Below are positions 46,584-59,091 of a stretch of 64,000 nt of DNA, piece after piece. The notes beneath the pieces are model-generated. The model had not been told where the DNA came from, searched no databases, and was given only the letters and a program-made list of their open reading frames with translations. Origin of the DNA: Obelidium mucronatum (lineage: Eukaryota; Chytridiomycota; Chytridiomycetes; Chytridiales; Chytriomycetaceae); assembly GCA_025765595.1 (NCBI GenBank), contig JAIVFH010000002.1, positions 620,001 to 684,000 on the forward strand, in the 5' to 3' direction. The first letter of the stretch is position 1; each line of letters starts with the position of its first letter. Position numbers and translations under genes: made by a program.

Positions 46584-46798
46584 ATGATGATGTTAATTGG
46601 TAAATGCAGCTTCCGGGGAGGGATGCCCCTTTTGTATGTTTGCTGATTTTGATTCGTCAGCGGCGCGACCGTGAATAGCGCTTTTGAAATTGTAACAAAA
46701 AAAGCGCTGCGTACCTGAGCGCCCTGAACAAAAAACAAATCATAATGGATTTAACTGATACTTTTATTTAAACTCATTGAAGAAAACCTAATAGCGAA

Positions 46799-48183
46799 TT
46801 ATTGACAATGTGCTGTTCTCAGACTTTCGATTGCAACCGCAAGTCTGCGTCTTGTTCCAAGCGCCGAGACTCCGAGCTCGTCCCTCAAATCCTCACCACT
46901 AAGCGTCAACAGTGCAGTTCCGTCAATTTCTTGCTCTTAAAAAAATGCGTTAGGCCAGAATAAGTGTTACAGCTCTGCAAGTTACCAATGAACGAGATTA
47001 CTGATGCAGACGAAACACCAAACTGCTTCACCCAATCAGCCACCATTGAAACAGACCACGACCGTAGAGGTGTGGAGTATGTTGAAATCAGATTATCAAT
47101 CTCTTCACGTTCGGAATCGTGTGGAATCGGGGAGGAAGTACTTGTGGAATCAGTGGCGTCACATGCCGAAATTACTAGGCTCTCTTCGATAAGAATGAAC
47201 AGAGGGTCGCGTCCCGATACGTTGAGCTCCTTTTAAATGAAGACCCCATAGAAGTGGTTGCGGTGGTCGATACAGTTAGGCCGTGCATATCCGCCAAAAC
47301 TGTTGAGAGCTTCTGCTTGCGTTTTCTGTAGTTTCGCCAGCTCGAGAAGCTGCAACTTCTGATCCGGAGTAACAAGAGGCGATAATTGATGGATTGTAGC
47401 TTCCGCATCATAGCTCAAGGAAGGTGAAGAATTTGGTTGTAGGGAGTTGGGTGTGAGAGATCCTGCGGGAGGCAATGGCCTAAAGAAAGCTGAAGGGGAT
47501 GGTAGCGGTGTAAGTGTGTGTTGAGAATTCCGTGCAGGGTCCAGATGTCATAAGATGGACTATTTTGGTTGATTCGTTTACCATTCGCGTCTTGATGTGA
47601 TCTGAAACGTGAACAATCACAGGTGTTTCTACTTCATAGTTCGATCGAAAGAGCTTGAAATTTTCGAGACAAGAGATTGTGCATTTAATGGAGTATCTTA
47701 TGGACCCAGCATGTGATTTCGCCGAAGGAGGAAGCTGTTTGTTTTGTGGAAGTTGGAAAATCAGGGGAACTGCAATGAGACCATTGTTTTCCTGCAACAT
47801 ATATTGAATTTACTGATTCAAAGGCGATGAGAATTGAAATTAATTTTACCGCTGTTGCCAGCCAATCTTCGTATTCAGCCACGGTCAGTACTTCACGGTG
47901 GAATACAGTTTCGCCAGTGTCCAGTTCGCAGATTCCGCAAAACTCGGCTTCAATTGATGAATCTTTAAGCTTCGTTCGCGGAGAAAGGCGAAGGACAACG
48001 GCTGCTGTAAGTTGTCCAGCGCTGTCGCGTATTGTTATCGAGTTGTCAGTTGATGCTTGTGCGCCAATACCGACAATTCTGGAAGCGCCCCGTTAGAATC
48101 TCAAACAAGTTGTTGGAAGCTGATGCTTACTCGATGCCTTCAATACCGGTCTGGGTCCGAGCCTTCTCCAACAGCTTCTTCAT
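46799..48183 (-). CDS. Arrestin-SAM paralogue 1 (short form)
   Basis: Start MKKLLEKARTQTGIEGIE (ATG 48181-48183). After the first intron comes IVGIGAQASTDNSITIRDSA, equivalent to the VVGRG block of the other copies, then RTKLKDSSIEAEFCGICELD and, past the next intron, PLIFQLPQNKQLPPSAKSHA with GSIRYSIKCTISC, the arrestin N-lobe core. The C-lobe found in the other copies is absent: the frame goes straight to a Pro/Ser linker. The SAM domain reads SWSVSMVADWVKQFGVSS, EQEIDGTALLTLSGEDLRDE and LGVSALGTRRRLAVAIESL. Joins are clean. Function unknown; arrestin folds usually bind membrane cargo or ubiquitin ligases, and SAM domains oligomerise. Confidence 0.75.
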
Positions 48184-48297
48184 TTCTTGATATTTTTTTG
48201 AACCAAGCAATGAAAAGCAGCCGAAATCACTTTTACCTCTAATTATTGCTTTTCAAACTTTCAAACGAAAATAAGAGGTCTATTCGAAAAATAATAA

Positions 48298-50064
48298 TCA
48301 TGCTTCATCTCTCAAAACTTGGTACGCAAACGGCGCCCATGCTTTTGCTGTAGAAACAGGGTGATTGATCATCAAACCAACACCGCGAATCAACAGTGAA
48401 ACTCTCATTGGCATCACCAACGTATCCAAAGTCTTTTCCCATGGATCCTGTTTATACATCTTGTCCACAAACTGCTGCAAGTTCAAACCATCCGTGACAT
48501 CACGTCCATCTTGATCGAACCCAACACGGCACATTTTGAACATTACCTTCTGGATCAGTAGTACTTGGATTTGTAACCGCCTTCCACAGATAATTTCTTC
48601 AATTCTTCGAGATCGTTTTCATAGAGGCACTTGTACAGACGGGCAATGTAGATACGTTCGTCTTTGGTAAGCGTTTTAATTTGTCCCATGTCGAGCATAC
48701 CCAAACGACCGTCTTCAAGCAGCAAAAAGTTTCCTGGATGTGGGTCTCCATTCAAGAACCCATCAATCAAAACCTTGATGACCAGTGAACAGTCAAAAGC
48801 GTGTCCATGATACGAGCAGTGTTCATTGGAATAAATGACTTGCGGTACGAGATTTTCCAGCTCGGAATAACCGCACCAATCGTCCAATTATAGAAAACCG
48901 ACAGGGAGTATTGGACAATCGCATCAGAAGTCTTGAGTGCAGCAGAAGTACAAATCAATCATGGTTTCACTAGGGTACCATCATACGCAGGCGGCAACCC
49001 TTCACGCATGTACTTTTCACGCATCTCTGCTTCAAATTTCTCCAGAGTAGTTCCATTGCGTTCACACCATTCGCGGCCCACGTTCCGGACACCGTCAACG
49101 AGTTTGATTCCCTTCAGAAATTCCATGGTGAGAACTTGGCGGGCACAGAGGTTCTGGTAGGCGCGGGGGACAACGATGCGGTTTCCAAATTTGGGTGTCA
49201 TGTTGTTGTGCATGATATCGAGGTTTCTGGCTTCAACAGTGTAATCGAATTCATTGACAAACTGCTTTTCAATTTCATCTGTTCAAAAAGGACAAAAAAA
49301 ATAGTAGCGGTTAAGGCAACTTGGGGCAGTCTAACAAGTTGACAAAACTTTTTTACCAAAGATGATGACTTGTTCTGGGGCAAAGGTTTTGCAAAAGTTT
49401 CTGGCAGTGGAAATGTCTCTCTTGAAGAGTTCTTCAGCACCAGGAGACTGGATCTTGATGGCAACTGGTTTGCCGTTCGACTTCAAGATGGCTTTGTGAA
49501 CTTGCCCAACTTGTGTGACAAGAAAAAAAAAGATGGAAAGTTAGAACAACAAACGACCAAAAAAAAAACCCCCATCAAAAACTTACTGGACGCAGAACCA
49601 ATTGGAGTATCCCCAAACTCCAAAAACACATCTTCCACACTATTCAATCCAAGCGAAGTTCTCACAACTTCTCTAGCCTGCTCCCCATTCATAAGCGGTG
49701 GAACGCGATCTTCAAGATCTCTCAGTTTCTCGATATATATCGGACTCAGAATATCACTCCGGTGAGCCAACAGTTGACCCACTTTAATATAGAACCCTCG
49801 AAGGTCTTGGAAATTGGCGAGAACCTTGTCAGCATACTTATCGTCCAACGCTTGCCATTCTGCGTTTTGTTCTTCTTTGGTCATTGAGATCATCTTGTGC
49901 TTGAACTCAACGAGGCGGTAGTGGGAAATGATGGGTCCCATTCCAGTCCAGAGACGGATTGTACGGTTGAGACCATCGTCCTTGTCAGCGAGATAGCTGT
50001 AGGCTGTTGGGGGAGCCACTAAAAGAGCGGAACCTGCAGCCAGGAGACGCAGCTTCGATGCCAT
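48298..50064 (-). CDS. ABC1/ADCK (UbiB-type) atypical kinase
   Basis: Family of COQ8/ADCK/MCP2 proteins acting on mitochondrial lipid or quinone metabolism. Start MASKLRLLAAGSALLVAPP suggests a mitochondrial N-terminus. The family motif K-x-G-Q appears in IKVGQLLAHRSD; then GKPVAIKIQSPGAE (catalytic Lys), FVNEFDYTVEARN, LTMEFLKGIKLVD, LNGDPHPGNFLLL (catalytic loop) and MLDMGQIKTL (metal-binding Asp). The block SAALKTSDAIVQYSLSVFYN and IMDTLLTVHGHQ places it in the fungal AarF subgroup. Around 48760-48965 the frame needs at least two extra bases removed (for example CAC-TGG near 48784) and a third adjustment next to an in-frame TGA. Confidence 0.82.
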
Positions 50065-50305
50065 TTTATTTATAGTTTTTTTTTGTTTTGACAGGAGTGC
50101 ATTTTGCGTTTTTTACTCGTAGTGGATGACAAATTCGATGATGAATTCCCCCCTGTTAAAACTCCAGTCTCAAAAATACAAAAAAAACTAGCTCCATAGT
50201 ATTCAGTCCTATCTAAAAAAAAATTGCACCCACTTTTAAATCAAACACCACATTCTATTCCCTAAACACAACTTCCTATTTTTCTTCTGTTTTTACAATT
50301 AAAAT

Positions 50306-52640
50306 TCAATGCCCCCCTCTCAACCTCTCAATAGCCAATTGAATCTTCCTCCTCACACCCAACGCTGTAACCCCCAAATCATCCCTCAAATCCTCCGTCG
50401 TCAGCGTCACCAACACTGGTCCGTCAATCTCATTCTCAAGGAACCGCTGCACAACCTCTGCAGGAACGCCGCCCAGTCGTTTCAACCAGTCTCCAACCAT
50501 GTCGACAGTCCATGTGTCGTGAAGAGATACGGTGGTGGTTGTGGTATTGGTGGCTCCGCTTTGGCCTGATGCAATGCTCCTGCGGTCTGATATATGGTTG
50601 TTGGGATCAACTGGCGGTGTCGGGGGGAAGTTTTCGCGTATCGACATTGACCGGATGCTTTCAGTGAGAACACTGGCCGTGGCAGGGGTGGAGGTGGGCC
50701 CGAATTGTGGAGATGTAGCCGTGTAAGCCGGGGATCCTACATCAGCCTGAGCCGAGTGTTGCTGATTGGTGGTTGGTGGTGGTGGTGGTGGCGGCGCTAA
50801 ACGAAGATGATGCTTCCAACCTCCGTTTTTCCTCCCTCGCGTCCAAGTACGGATACTGCTGCTGCTGTGACGACGACAACTGTGGTAAGGGAGACGCTTG
50901 GGGTGTTTGATATTGGTGATAATGAAGATGCTGCTGCTGCTGCTGCTGTTGTTGTTGTTGCAGCAACATCGACGAAGGCGTTGCTCTTGCGGGTATGGAC
51001 GCTTGCGATGGTTTATGATTGATTCCCATGCTATACTGTGGAGAGTCCAACGCAACACGCGATAACGACCGGCCTTGCCCGAGGTGTGGTAAATCGTATA
51101 CAGGAATAGCTATTGGCGTACTCAGTGGAGACTTGACGCTGTTACTACTACTACTACTACTGTTTGCAGGAACAGACGAAATGGATCCATTCAAGGTTGA
51201 AGTTGTAGGTTTCCAGCTTAAAGTTCTGCGCTCTGTGAACTGGAGACGCCAGGATGTTCAGAAACGAGTCGGTTGTGGATTCATTGATACTTGGAGTTTG
51301 AGAAGTCGCGCGCAGCAATGGTGAAGCCGCCACACTATAAACTGGACGCATTGGAAGCCGCAACACCAGTAGTACTTGCCTGGGGGTTCGTAACCGGCGC
51401 GATTGGGAGGAACCACAACAATAGGAATCCTCCAGATGAATGTTTGGGGTTTCGGAATTATCCAAAACGACTTGAAAGCGCAATACGGTTTTGATGGAGA
51501 TGAGAGGGGATTCCAGGGAAGCCTTGGCGATAAGCGGATCCAGATGTAGGTAGATTCGACGGACTATTGGATCTGAATGGCCTGGTCTGACACTCAGCAT
51601 GGGAAATGTTTGTGACATTTCCGCGATGGGGCGTGGCATTTTGGCGAGAACTGCAAACTGCTCCTGATTCACGTATGAAATCACGCTTCGCAGCGATGCG
51701 TTCATGGAACGAAGTTTCGTATTGCCAGGTGTAGTGTGAATAGTAACTAATTATCCATAAGAAAATGAGTTCCATAAAAAAACAAATAATAAAAAACCAA
51801 GCGGTTTTTTTTTTTTTTTTTGGTTTTTCCAGGTTTTACCTTGCAACTCAACATTCTCTCCAACACCAAGAATCCTCTTTGGCACAAAAACCGAAACCCC
51901 CAACTTCTCCACCGTCGCCTGTCGATCATCCGTAAACGGGCTCGGAGATTTCAACAAATTCCAAATGGCAAGCTGTGGCATCGTGACCATGACGGGAACT
52001 TCCACTTCCCAATTGGTTTTGAGCAGTTTCATCCCTTCTTGAAAGAGAATAGTGCATTTGATGAAATATTCAATGGTTCCACCGGGACTGTCGAATGAAG
52101 GTGGCATGTTCCGTTTAGGTAGTTTGAAGCTGAATGGAAGTGAGATGGGTGTTCCGTTCTAACCGAGTCCGCAAAAAAAAAAAAAAAAAAAATTAGTGGC
52201 CTTTGCCTACAAACATGATCATTACATGAAGACAAAGGCAAAAAGCACTCAACTGGATTCGGTGATAAAGGATGCTTTGAATCATAAACGACTTCCACAA
52301 TCTGCTGAAAGATGCGCACATTTTTTGAGAGTTGTTTATCCAAAGCTTTGGAGGTGGCAATCTTGTGTGGACTTTCGAATCTTGTTTCAGCATACCCTCG
52401 TAGCTCTGTCTGGATCCGTACATTCTTGAGTGGTTTCAATAGAGACATGACTACTGCTCCTGCTAGATTGGCTTCCGTGTCCCATCCGGCTTCGACAATG
52501 ATGGAGTTGTCGGGTGCGAGGTTGACTCCTCGGCCAACGACGCTAAAAAGCGAATGGAATTGATGTGTTATAGTGGGTAATGGGTAGACTATTTCGGGAT
52601 CATCATCTCACATGCATGATTCAATGTAGTCCGTCCGCAT
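50306..52640 (-). CDS. Arrestin-SAM paralogue 2
   Basis: Exon 1 is best read MRTDYIESC (ATG 52638-52640); exon 2 begins VVGRGVNLAPDNSIIVEAGW. N-lobe: NVRIQTELRGYAETRF, then TIEYFIKCTILFQEGMKLL; C-lobe: GVSVFVPKRILGVGENVELQ, VSYVNQEQFAVLAKMPRPIA, IYLHLDPLIAKASLESPLIS, LRFQVVLDNSETPN. A long linker with a Gln run follows, then SAM: TWTVDMVGDWLKRLGGVPAE, ENEIDGPVLVTLTTEDLRDD, LGVTALGVRRKIQLAIERL. At least two +1 displacements are needed, one next to NIHLE (about 51435) and one in the linker (about 50800). Confidence 0.75.
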
Positions 52641-52820
52641 TTATTTTGGAAGTTGAAATTTTCAACCACGCACGCACCAGAACCTTTACACACGCGGACA
52701 TCCATAATTTATAGAGAGGGTGCACAGTTTATATAAATCATACTACAAAACTTCTAAACAAAAAAAAAAACCCCCCCTCACTCTGCTCAAACCATTCACC
52801 ACAAGAAAAAAAAAATCCAC

Positions 52821-54997
52821 TTAATCAATCTTTTTGACAACATTCTTCAACCTTTCAATCGCAAGCATCAATTTCCTCCGCGGCCCCACTTTATCAATAC
52901 CCATCTCCTTCAAATCCGCTTCCGTAAACGTCAACAAACTCTCCCCGTCCACCGCCTGATTAATGAAAATCTCTTCGGCTCCGTCGAGACCTATTGTCCA
53001 TACCCATTGAGCTACAGTTGGGATGTCCCACGATTTCACTTTACTGTAATCAAGATGGGGATGTTGTTGTTGTTGCTGCTGCTGTTGTGGATGTTGCCGT
53101 GAATTGAGAGACCCAGCGGCTGAGTTGCCGCCTGCCACCACCACCACCACCGCCACCACCGCCACGAAAAGAGCCAGCTCCAGAACCACTTTCAGAAGAC
53201 GATACAGATGGATTGAAACTCGGGCGACGAGACATATCGATGCTTGGACGTAGAGGTTGGCCAACAAGACCTTGTGGATGCAGTGTTGGCGAAACAAACA
53301 ACTTTGGTTCGCGTGGTCGCGGAAATATTGAATGCGAAGGAGGAGAAGTTGACAGTTCTCCTGATCCCGTGGGGCGAGGCGGTGGTGGTGGTAGCAGCGG
53401 GATGTCCTGTCGTTGGGGATGGGTCGCGGCCAAGGGAAGTGGATCGGTCCCGGTCAAGGGAAGTGGATCGGTATCGCGGCGAATAAGATCTTGGTCGGGA
53501 GAGGTTTCGTGTGGTCTGTATGCAGGGAGAGTGTATGTTCGAGTGGGAGGACCATGAGGTTCTTTCAAATCAAATTCCATGTCTTCACGAGGTTCTGCTG
53601 GTGGTTGATCAGTGGCTGCTGGAGGGAGAATCGCTGGCGGAAGAGATAAATTTGATCCAAATGAGCCAGTGTACGCCACTGCTTAGAGACGCGGAAGGTT
53701 GTGAGTGCAGGCTGGGTGAATCTTGTGGAGACGTTGGCCCAAGAATAGGAGACTCATGAATTTGATCTTTGAAGCGATTTGCTGTTGTAGAAGATGAGGA
53801 AACGGGCGGCAGTTGACCAGTGCTCGGCGTCCTTGAAGAAGCCAATCTCGGTTGTAACGACGGGGATTGAGGAGGCGAAAGAAATGTAGTGCCGCTCCTT
53901 GATATAACTCCATCCGCGCCTGATGTTTCAGAATGCCCTTCATTGAGAGAAACAAACTGATGTATTGGCCAGCAGTGATTCTGGGGATGCTATTGGTTCC
54001 GTGAGTGATGGCACAATCGTGATTGGAAAATCCTGAACAACGACTTCAACAGGTTCATCGAGAGTTATTTGAAGACGTAACATTGCTCTGCATGAAATAA
54101 AATCCGTCTCGAAAGTTGGGTGTGCCATCAGTGGATCAATCTTCAAAAACAGCCGTCGCAATAGCGGCTCTCCCCGTGCCCTCGAGACTTTCTTGTGAGG
54201 AAATAGCTCTTTAATTTCAGATAGTGGTCGACGGAACGACACGTAATGAGGTACTTTGAGGTCGTTTGCGAAAGAAAAGACTTGGCGCACCGAGACGTGC
54301 AGAGTTTCCAGACGGGAGTCGTGGGTGTCAATGATGGCCAGGGTGACTTCCAGCTTCTCGCCGATGGCGACCGTCGTCTGCGGACTCAGCAGGAAGAAGC
54401 CCAGCTTTGTTGCGGACTCAGTCTGCTGGTGGTTCAGCAGCGACGGGGCGCGCAGCAGTTCGGCGCGTTCGTCCAGCGACGCGGGCACGGCTGACGTCGG
54501 CGTCGAGCCACGCGTCGACGGGGCGCGCGGCGTCGGGCAGGGCGCAGCGTCACGCACACGCGCAGGCGGTAGCGCAGCGACCCCGCGGCGCTCGCGAACG
54601 CCGCAGGGCCGCCGGCGCCGCGGCAGCGCAAGCACGACGCGCGCGGCGGCGGCGGCGCCGGGCTCGAGCTGCGGCGCGTCGAGAACGACGTCGCAGACTT
54701 CGAGGAACGTGTGCGTGTTGGCGAACGACTTCTTCGAAGAGTCGGCCGCCGGCGCCGTCTGCGCTGCGTCGCGCCAGCGCGTCTCGGCGACGCCGACGAG
54801 CGTGGCGACGGCGGAAACGTCAACGACCCGCTGCAAGGCGCTGATGCGGACAAGCGCCTCGAGGCGGTCGCCGCGCGCTGTGAGCTGCGTGTCGCCATCC
54901 TGCGTGACTCTGTTTCGGAATGAGTTGCCACTTCAATAGGACACAGTGTCAAAGTGCCCACTTACTCAATGCGCACTACTGGGCTGTTTTGCTCCAT
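52821..54997 (-). CDS. Arrestin-SAM paralogue 3
   Basis: Start MEQNSPVVRIE (ATG 54995-54997), then VTQDGDTQLTARGDRLEALV. N-lobe: FLEVCDVVLDAPQLEPGAAA, then, after a +1 displacement near 54610, PAAFASAAGSLRYRLRVCVT, equivalent to the G-x-I-Y-x-I-K-C block of the others. C-lobe: TTVAIGEKLEVTLAIIDTHD, VSVRQVFSFAND, FLKIDPLMAHPTFETDFISC, MLRLQITLDEPVEVVVQDFP. The Pro/Ser-rich linker ends in a Gly run. SAM: SWDIPTVAQWVWTIGLDGAE, NQAVDGESLLTFTEADLKEM, KVGPRRKLMLAIERLKN. The 5' third is extremely GC-rich, and several extra bases disturb the linker frame. Confidence 0.7.
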
Positions 54998-55143
54998 CTA
55001 TTACAATTTTGTGAACCAATTTTGCGCACACAACGTTTTTGAATTCTGATTTCATCAACATACTTATCAATAATATATGCTTATCAATGCAATGCCAATA
55101 TGCGTGAGTTTATTTAAAAATGCAGATGCGATTATTAGAGTTA

Positions 55144-56138
55144 TTAGTTGGCAGCCTTCTTGCCAGCCTTGCCAGCACCACCAGCACCACCAGCGGCACC
55201 ACCACCAGCCGCAAACAGAGTCGCCCCAGTCGCCTGACTCAACGGCTTCAACGCAGCCGCAGTAATCCCCGCCGCCGCCTGCGACCCAAACATGACTGCC
55301 CCAAACTGGTTCACCATCGCTTGGATCCCAGACCCAAACGCCTGTCCATCAAACGCACAGTGTCCCCCGTTAGGCGTCGCGTCCACAGTAAACTGCTTGG
55401 CCGCCTGCGCTGCCGGCAGTCCCAACGCCTGCACAGCCTTATTGACATCCGCAATCGCCTGCGGAATACTCTGCTTCAAAAACGTGAGCTCCTTGGTCGT
55501 GCTTTGAAAGTGGATACGCGTGTTGGGGCCGATGGCGTTGGCTGGGAATCCCAGTTGGGTGCTTGTAACCCGCCGCAAAGAATAAAGTACCCGCTTTGGA
55601 ACTGGGATCCGTACAGATGGAATCAATTGCACTTGTGAGTGTGAGTGCTCCTCCAGAGACTCCAGTGAAAAACACGTTGGACTGGTTGAAGCCCGGCATC
55701 ATGGCGGGTAGCACTCTGGTGACAAGGTCCCTGACCAATGTGGCGTGCTTTGGACCATCTGGACGGTTGTTTCCAACTCCTCCCCACTTCATGGGCGCAT
55801 TTGGGGCGAGTACTGCGACTCCAATGAGGTTGTTGTCGAGTTTCGCGTTGGGGAAGGCAAAGAAACTCTGGCCACCGTCTCCGTGAAGGAGGACATTGAG
55901 ACCCATGTTGGGGGTCACCGTAGTGGGCATGGCAACGCGGAATTGGAGTGCTGTGGCGTCGCCTGGGGTTGGGGTAACGATTTGTTCAATGATCTTGACG
56001 TTTGGTCCGGCACGTTGTTGTGCTGCAGCAATTCCTTGACCAGCACCTCGAATCTGGTTGAGGTTGGTTGCTTTTTGTGGAAGAGCGGACACTCCCAGGA
56101 AAAGAGTCGCGATTGTAAAGAGGTTGTTGAGTAACATG
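55144..56138 (-). CDS. Secreted alpha/beta-hydrolase, esterase-like
   Basis: Start MLLNNLFTIATLFLGVSALP (ATG 56136-56138), a signal peptide. Then come a beta-rich N-terminal region, LHGDGGQSFFAFPNA (oxyanion region), GVAVLAPNAPMKWGG and VFFTGVSGGALTLTSA, whose G-x-S-G-G is the nucleophile elbow. Later, in another frame, FTVDATPNGGHCAFDGQAFG probably supplies the catalytic His (GGHC). The frame changes by +1 near 55568 between FFAAG and TSTQLGFP; with that adjustment the protein is about 325 residues and ends in a Gly/Ala tail. It resembles fungal extracellular esterases; the substrate is unknown. It sits inside the arrestin-SAM array without being part of that family. Confidence 0.72.
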
Positions 56139-56567
56139 GTGGCGATTTTGGATAACAAAGACTTGTAACCAGTCGACTCCACTGTTATATATATATTTTC
56201 CCATCAGACTATAATCATTTAATAATGAATATCGGAGCCGTCCCCACTGCTTCATCCATTTCTTCATTTGGTTGTGACTATAAAAAGTTCATCCGATTTT
56301 CATTAAAATTTTTATTATTTTACAAACATGGAATATCTCTTGCAACCCATATTATTATTTCTGCAAAAAAGAAAGACTTGGAACCACGTTGAAATCTGCA
56401 ATTGTCCATAAAGCTTCTTTTATTTATATATTTATTTGGAATAATCACATATAAAGCATTGAAAAAACCCATTATTTTCTATAACACCGCCAACACTACA
56501 AACAAAACCAAAAAACACTAATAAAGCCCTCAAGTCTCTTTTTTTTTTTTTTTTTTTTTTGAGGGGG
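56139..56567. other. AT-rich intergenic stretch, no gene seen
   Basis: About 430 bases between the hydrolase start and the stop of arrestin-SAM paralogue 4. Contains TATATATATA near the hydrolase ATG, a plausible core-promoter element, and a T run near 56545. Confidence 0.5.
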
Positions 56568-59091
56568 TCACTGCCCCGCCTTCAACTTTTCAATCGCAAG
56601 CGTCATTTTCCGCCTCAACCCAAGCTGCACAACCCCCAAATCCGTCTTCAAATCCTCCGAATCCAGCGTCAACAACACCTCCCCTTCAATCCCATGAGAA
56701 ATAAAGTTTTCCACGACTTCCTCCGGCGCTTTCAAATTCCGGACCCATTGCGCTACGGTTTCAACGCTCCATGTGTGCACGGGGCCGAAATGGCTGGTGG
56801 AGTCTGTCGTGCTGACGGAGAGGCGGGATGCCATGTGCACGATATGGCGGTGGTCTTGTTGTGGGTCTTCGTTGTCGTGAACGGGTGATGGTTGCTGTTG
56901 TTGTTGGTATTGTTGTACTGGGTGTTGTTGTTGATATTGGATTGGCTGTGGCGATTCCTGCTGGCCTTGGTACCGGTCTTGACTTGGATACTCTTGCTGG
57001 TGTTGATGTTGGTGTTGTGAATCCTCATGATAGCCGTGATGAAACTGGTCTTGTTCAAACTCGTGGTGGGGATCCCTGTACCCTGGTGGAGGCGTGGCAA
57101 TCCGTTCTTCGCTTGGCGGTGGGAAGTGTGGGCCTTTCAATGAAAACGTTGGTGTTAACGGCTGGTTTCCACCACTGGATGTTGTCGCGGGAGTTTGATG
57201 CTGCAGATCTAGTTCGGTTGATGAACTGCTGCTGCTGCCGGGTCCGTCAAAGGATGCCCATGTGCCTTGACGCGGTGGCGAAGAAGTGGGGTAGTTGTGG
57301 TGGGATACTGGAGGTGAATGTGGCTCAATGGACAATTGGCGACCGTTTCCAGAGTTGGTTGTAATACTCCCACCACGCGCAGGAGCAACAACAGGGATGT
57401 TGTAGACAGGCTGTGAAATAGGCGAACCAAACGAAGGGAGCGCCACAGGATTCATGGATTGCTGAGACGGTGTGGGACTGAGGGTGTGTTGCGACGGTGG
57501 GAGAACTCCTGACGGTTGGTTTCGATTTGGAAGAGGTATCTCAGGGTTCGGCAATACAAAGGAAGTCGGGCTTCTTGATCGTATGCTGGGGTTATTATTC
57601 GGGTGAGAATCGATAGATACACCTCTGGACCAAGGGGAATCTAAAATGGATTCCATCCGTGTTGGTGTTCCCCGAGTGGCTGCTGCTCCAGGTGTATTGA
57701 AAGACAGTTCGGGATTCGCCAATTGTGGCAACACGACAATTGGAAACTCCTTGCTGATATTGGGTACTTCGCTGTTGTCGATCGTGATTTGGATGCGCAA
57801 GATGGATCGTACAGAGATCAAGGGACTCTCAAACGATGGTTGTGCAATTGTTCCATCCACCTCCAAAAAAAGCTGCCGATGAAAATTCCATGTTTAGATG
57901 ACAGGATATCAGCACCCAGAACTAGGCGGTCAAACCAACCTTTCGCTTCACAGATTCAATTCCACCATTCCCAACTTGAACCAACGGAAAAGACTCAGTA
58001 ATCTCAGACATTGGTCTTGGAAATGGCAAATGTGCAGAAATTCTATCCACATTAACGTACGAGACAATAGGTCTCAGAGATACTTGAATCGTGCGAAGCC
58101 TTGTGTCTGCAGGAGTGGAACTGATATCCAAATTGACTTCCAAATTCTCACCCACAGCAACAATTACTTTCGGAATACTGACTGTGTAATGCACTTTATC
58201 GGCATTTGCGGGACCTTCTTGTGTGAGCTGGCATGGAGTATTGTATAGACGTATTTTTGCTATGTAACGGGTTTTAGATTGATGGAACAGGTTCGCCAAG
58301 AGGGTTAAAAGGGGGGACAAACCCGAGTCAGGCATCAGAATAATAATAGGGACTTCAATTTCGTGGTTGGATTTCTAGGAATAGGGGTCATTGTAAGCTG
58401 AAAACTCTTGAGGCGAACTCTCGACGCTTTACCAAGATACGCATTCCCTCCTGATACAGCATTGAACATTTGATGTAGTACTGAATCGAACCACCGACTG
58501 ATATAAAAGTTGGAGGCAGCTGGTTCCGCGGGAGACGGAATCGGAAGGGAAACGAAGTAGGAGTCCCATTCTTTTTTGGAAAACGAAAATTAAGGATTGA
58601 TTGCCCCTGTCTTATGGCTAAGCGATCGACTTAATTGCATACAGGATTAGGACTGAGAGGACTCTTTGAATCGTACACGACATCCACGAGTTGTTGAAAG
58701 ATCTTTGCTGTTCGAGTTACTTTGTAATCAGGGCTATCAGGCTTCGTGGCGAGTTTGTTGAGACCTTCCCTGATATTTACAAAACAAAAACGACACATTC
58801 GAGTATAAGGAAAGAGGAGGGTAAAACTCAGTGATGAGCATACCATCTGGTTTCAACGAATCCTCGGAATTCCGCTTGAATGCGCACGTTGCGAAGAGGA
58901 CTGCTGATGGACAGCACACAGGCTCCTTCAAGGAAAGACTCGGAATCCCAGCCTGCATAAGCAACGATTGCCCCATCTGAGGGTCGTCTGTTGTCTCCTC
59001 GGCCAACAAGTCTAAGCGGCGCTGTTAAAGGGGGCGGTGATCCTAAACGACAGGTGGCTCAAAAGACTCACTCAAAGTTGAGAATAGCCAT
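56568..59091 (-). CDS. Arrestin-SAM paralogue 4
   Basis: Start MAILNFE (ATG 59089-59091); exon 2 VGRGDNRRPSDGAIVAYAGW. N-lobe: LRNVRIQAEFRGFVETRW, IFQQLVDVVYDSKSPLSP, FRFRLPRNQLPPTF, GGSIQYYIKCSMLYQEGM. C-lobe: YTVSIPKVIVAVGENLEVNL, LRPIVSYVNVD, PFPRPMSEITESFPLVQVGN, FLEVDGTIAQPSFESPLISV, LRIQITIDNSEVPN, FPIVVLPQ. A Pro/His/Gln linker of about 250 residues follows, then SAM: WSVETVAQWVRNLKAPEEVV, SHGIEGEVLLTLDSEDLKTD, LGVVQLGLRRKMTLAIEKL. The last exon alone gives 432 open codons; no displacement found. Best intact reference for the family. Confidence 0.85.

Noticed and set aside
54256..54939. Long plus-strand frames opposite arrestin-SAM copy 3
   Set aside because: GC-driven open frames; the minus strand carries the conserved arrestin blocks.
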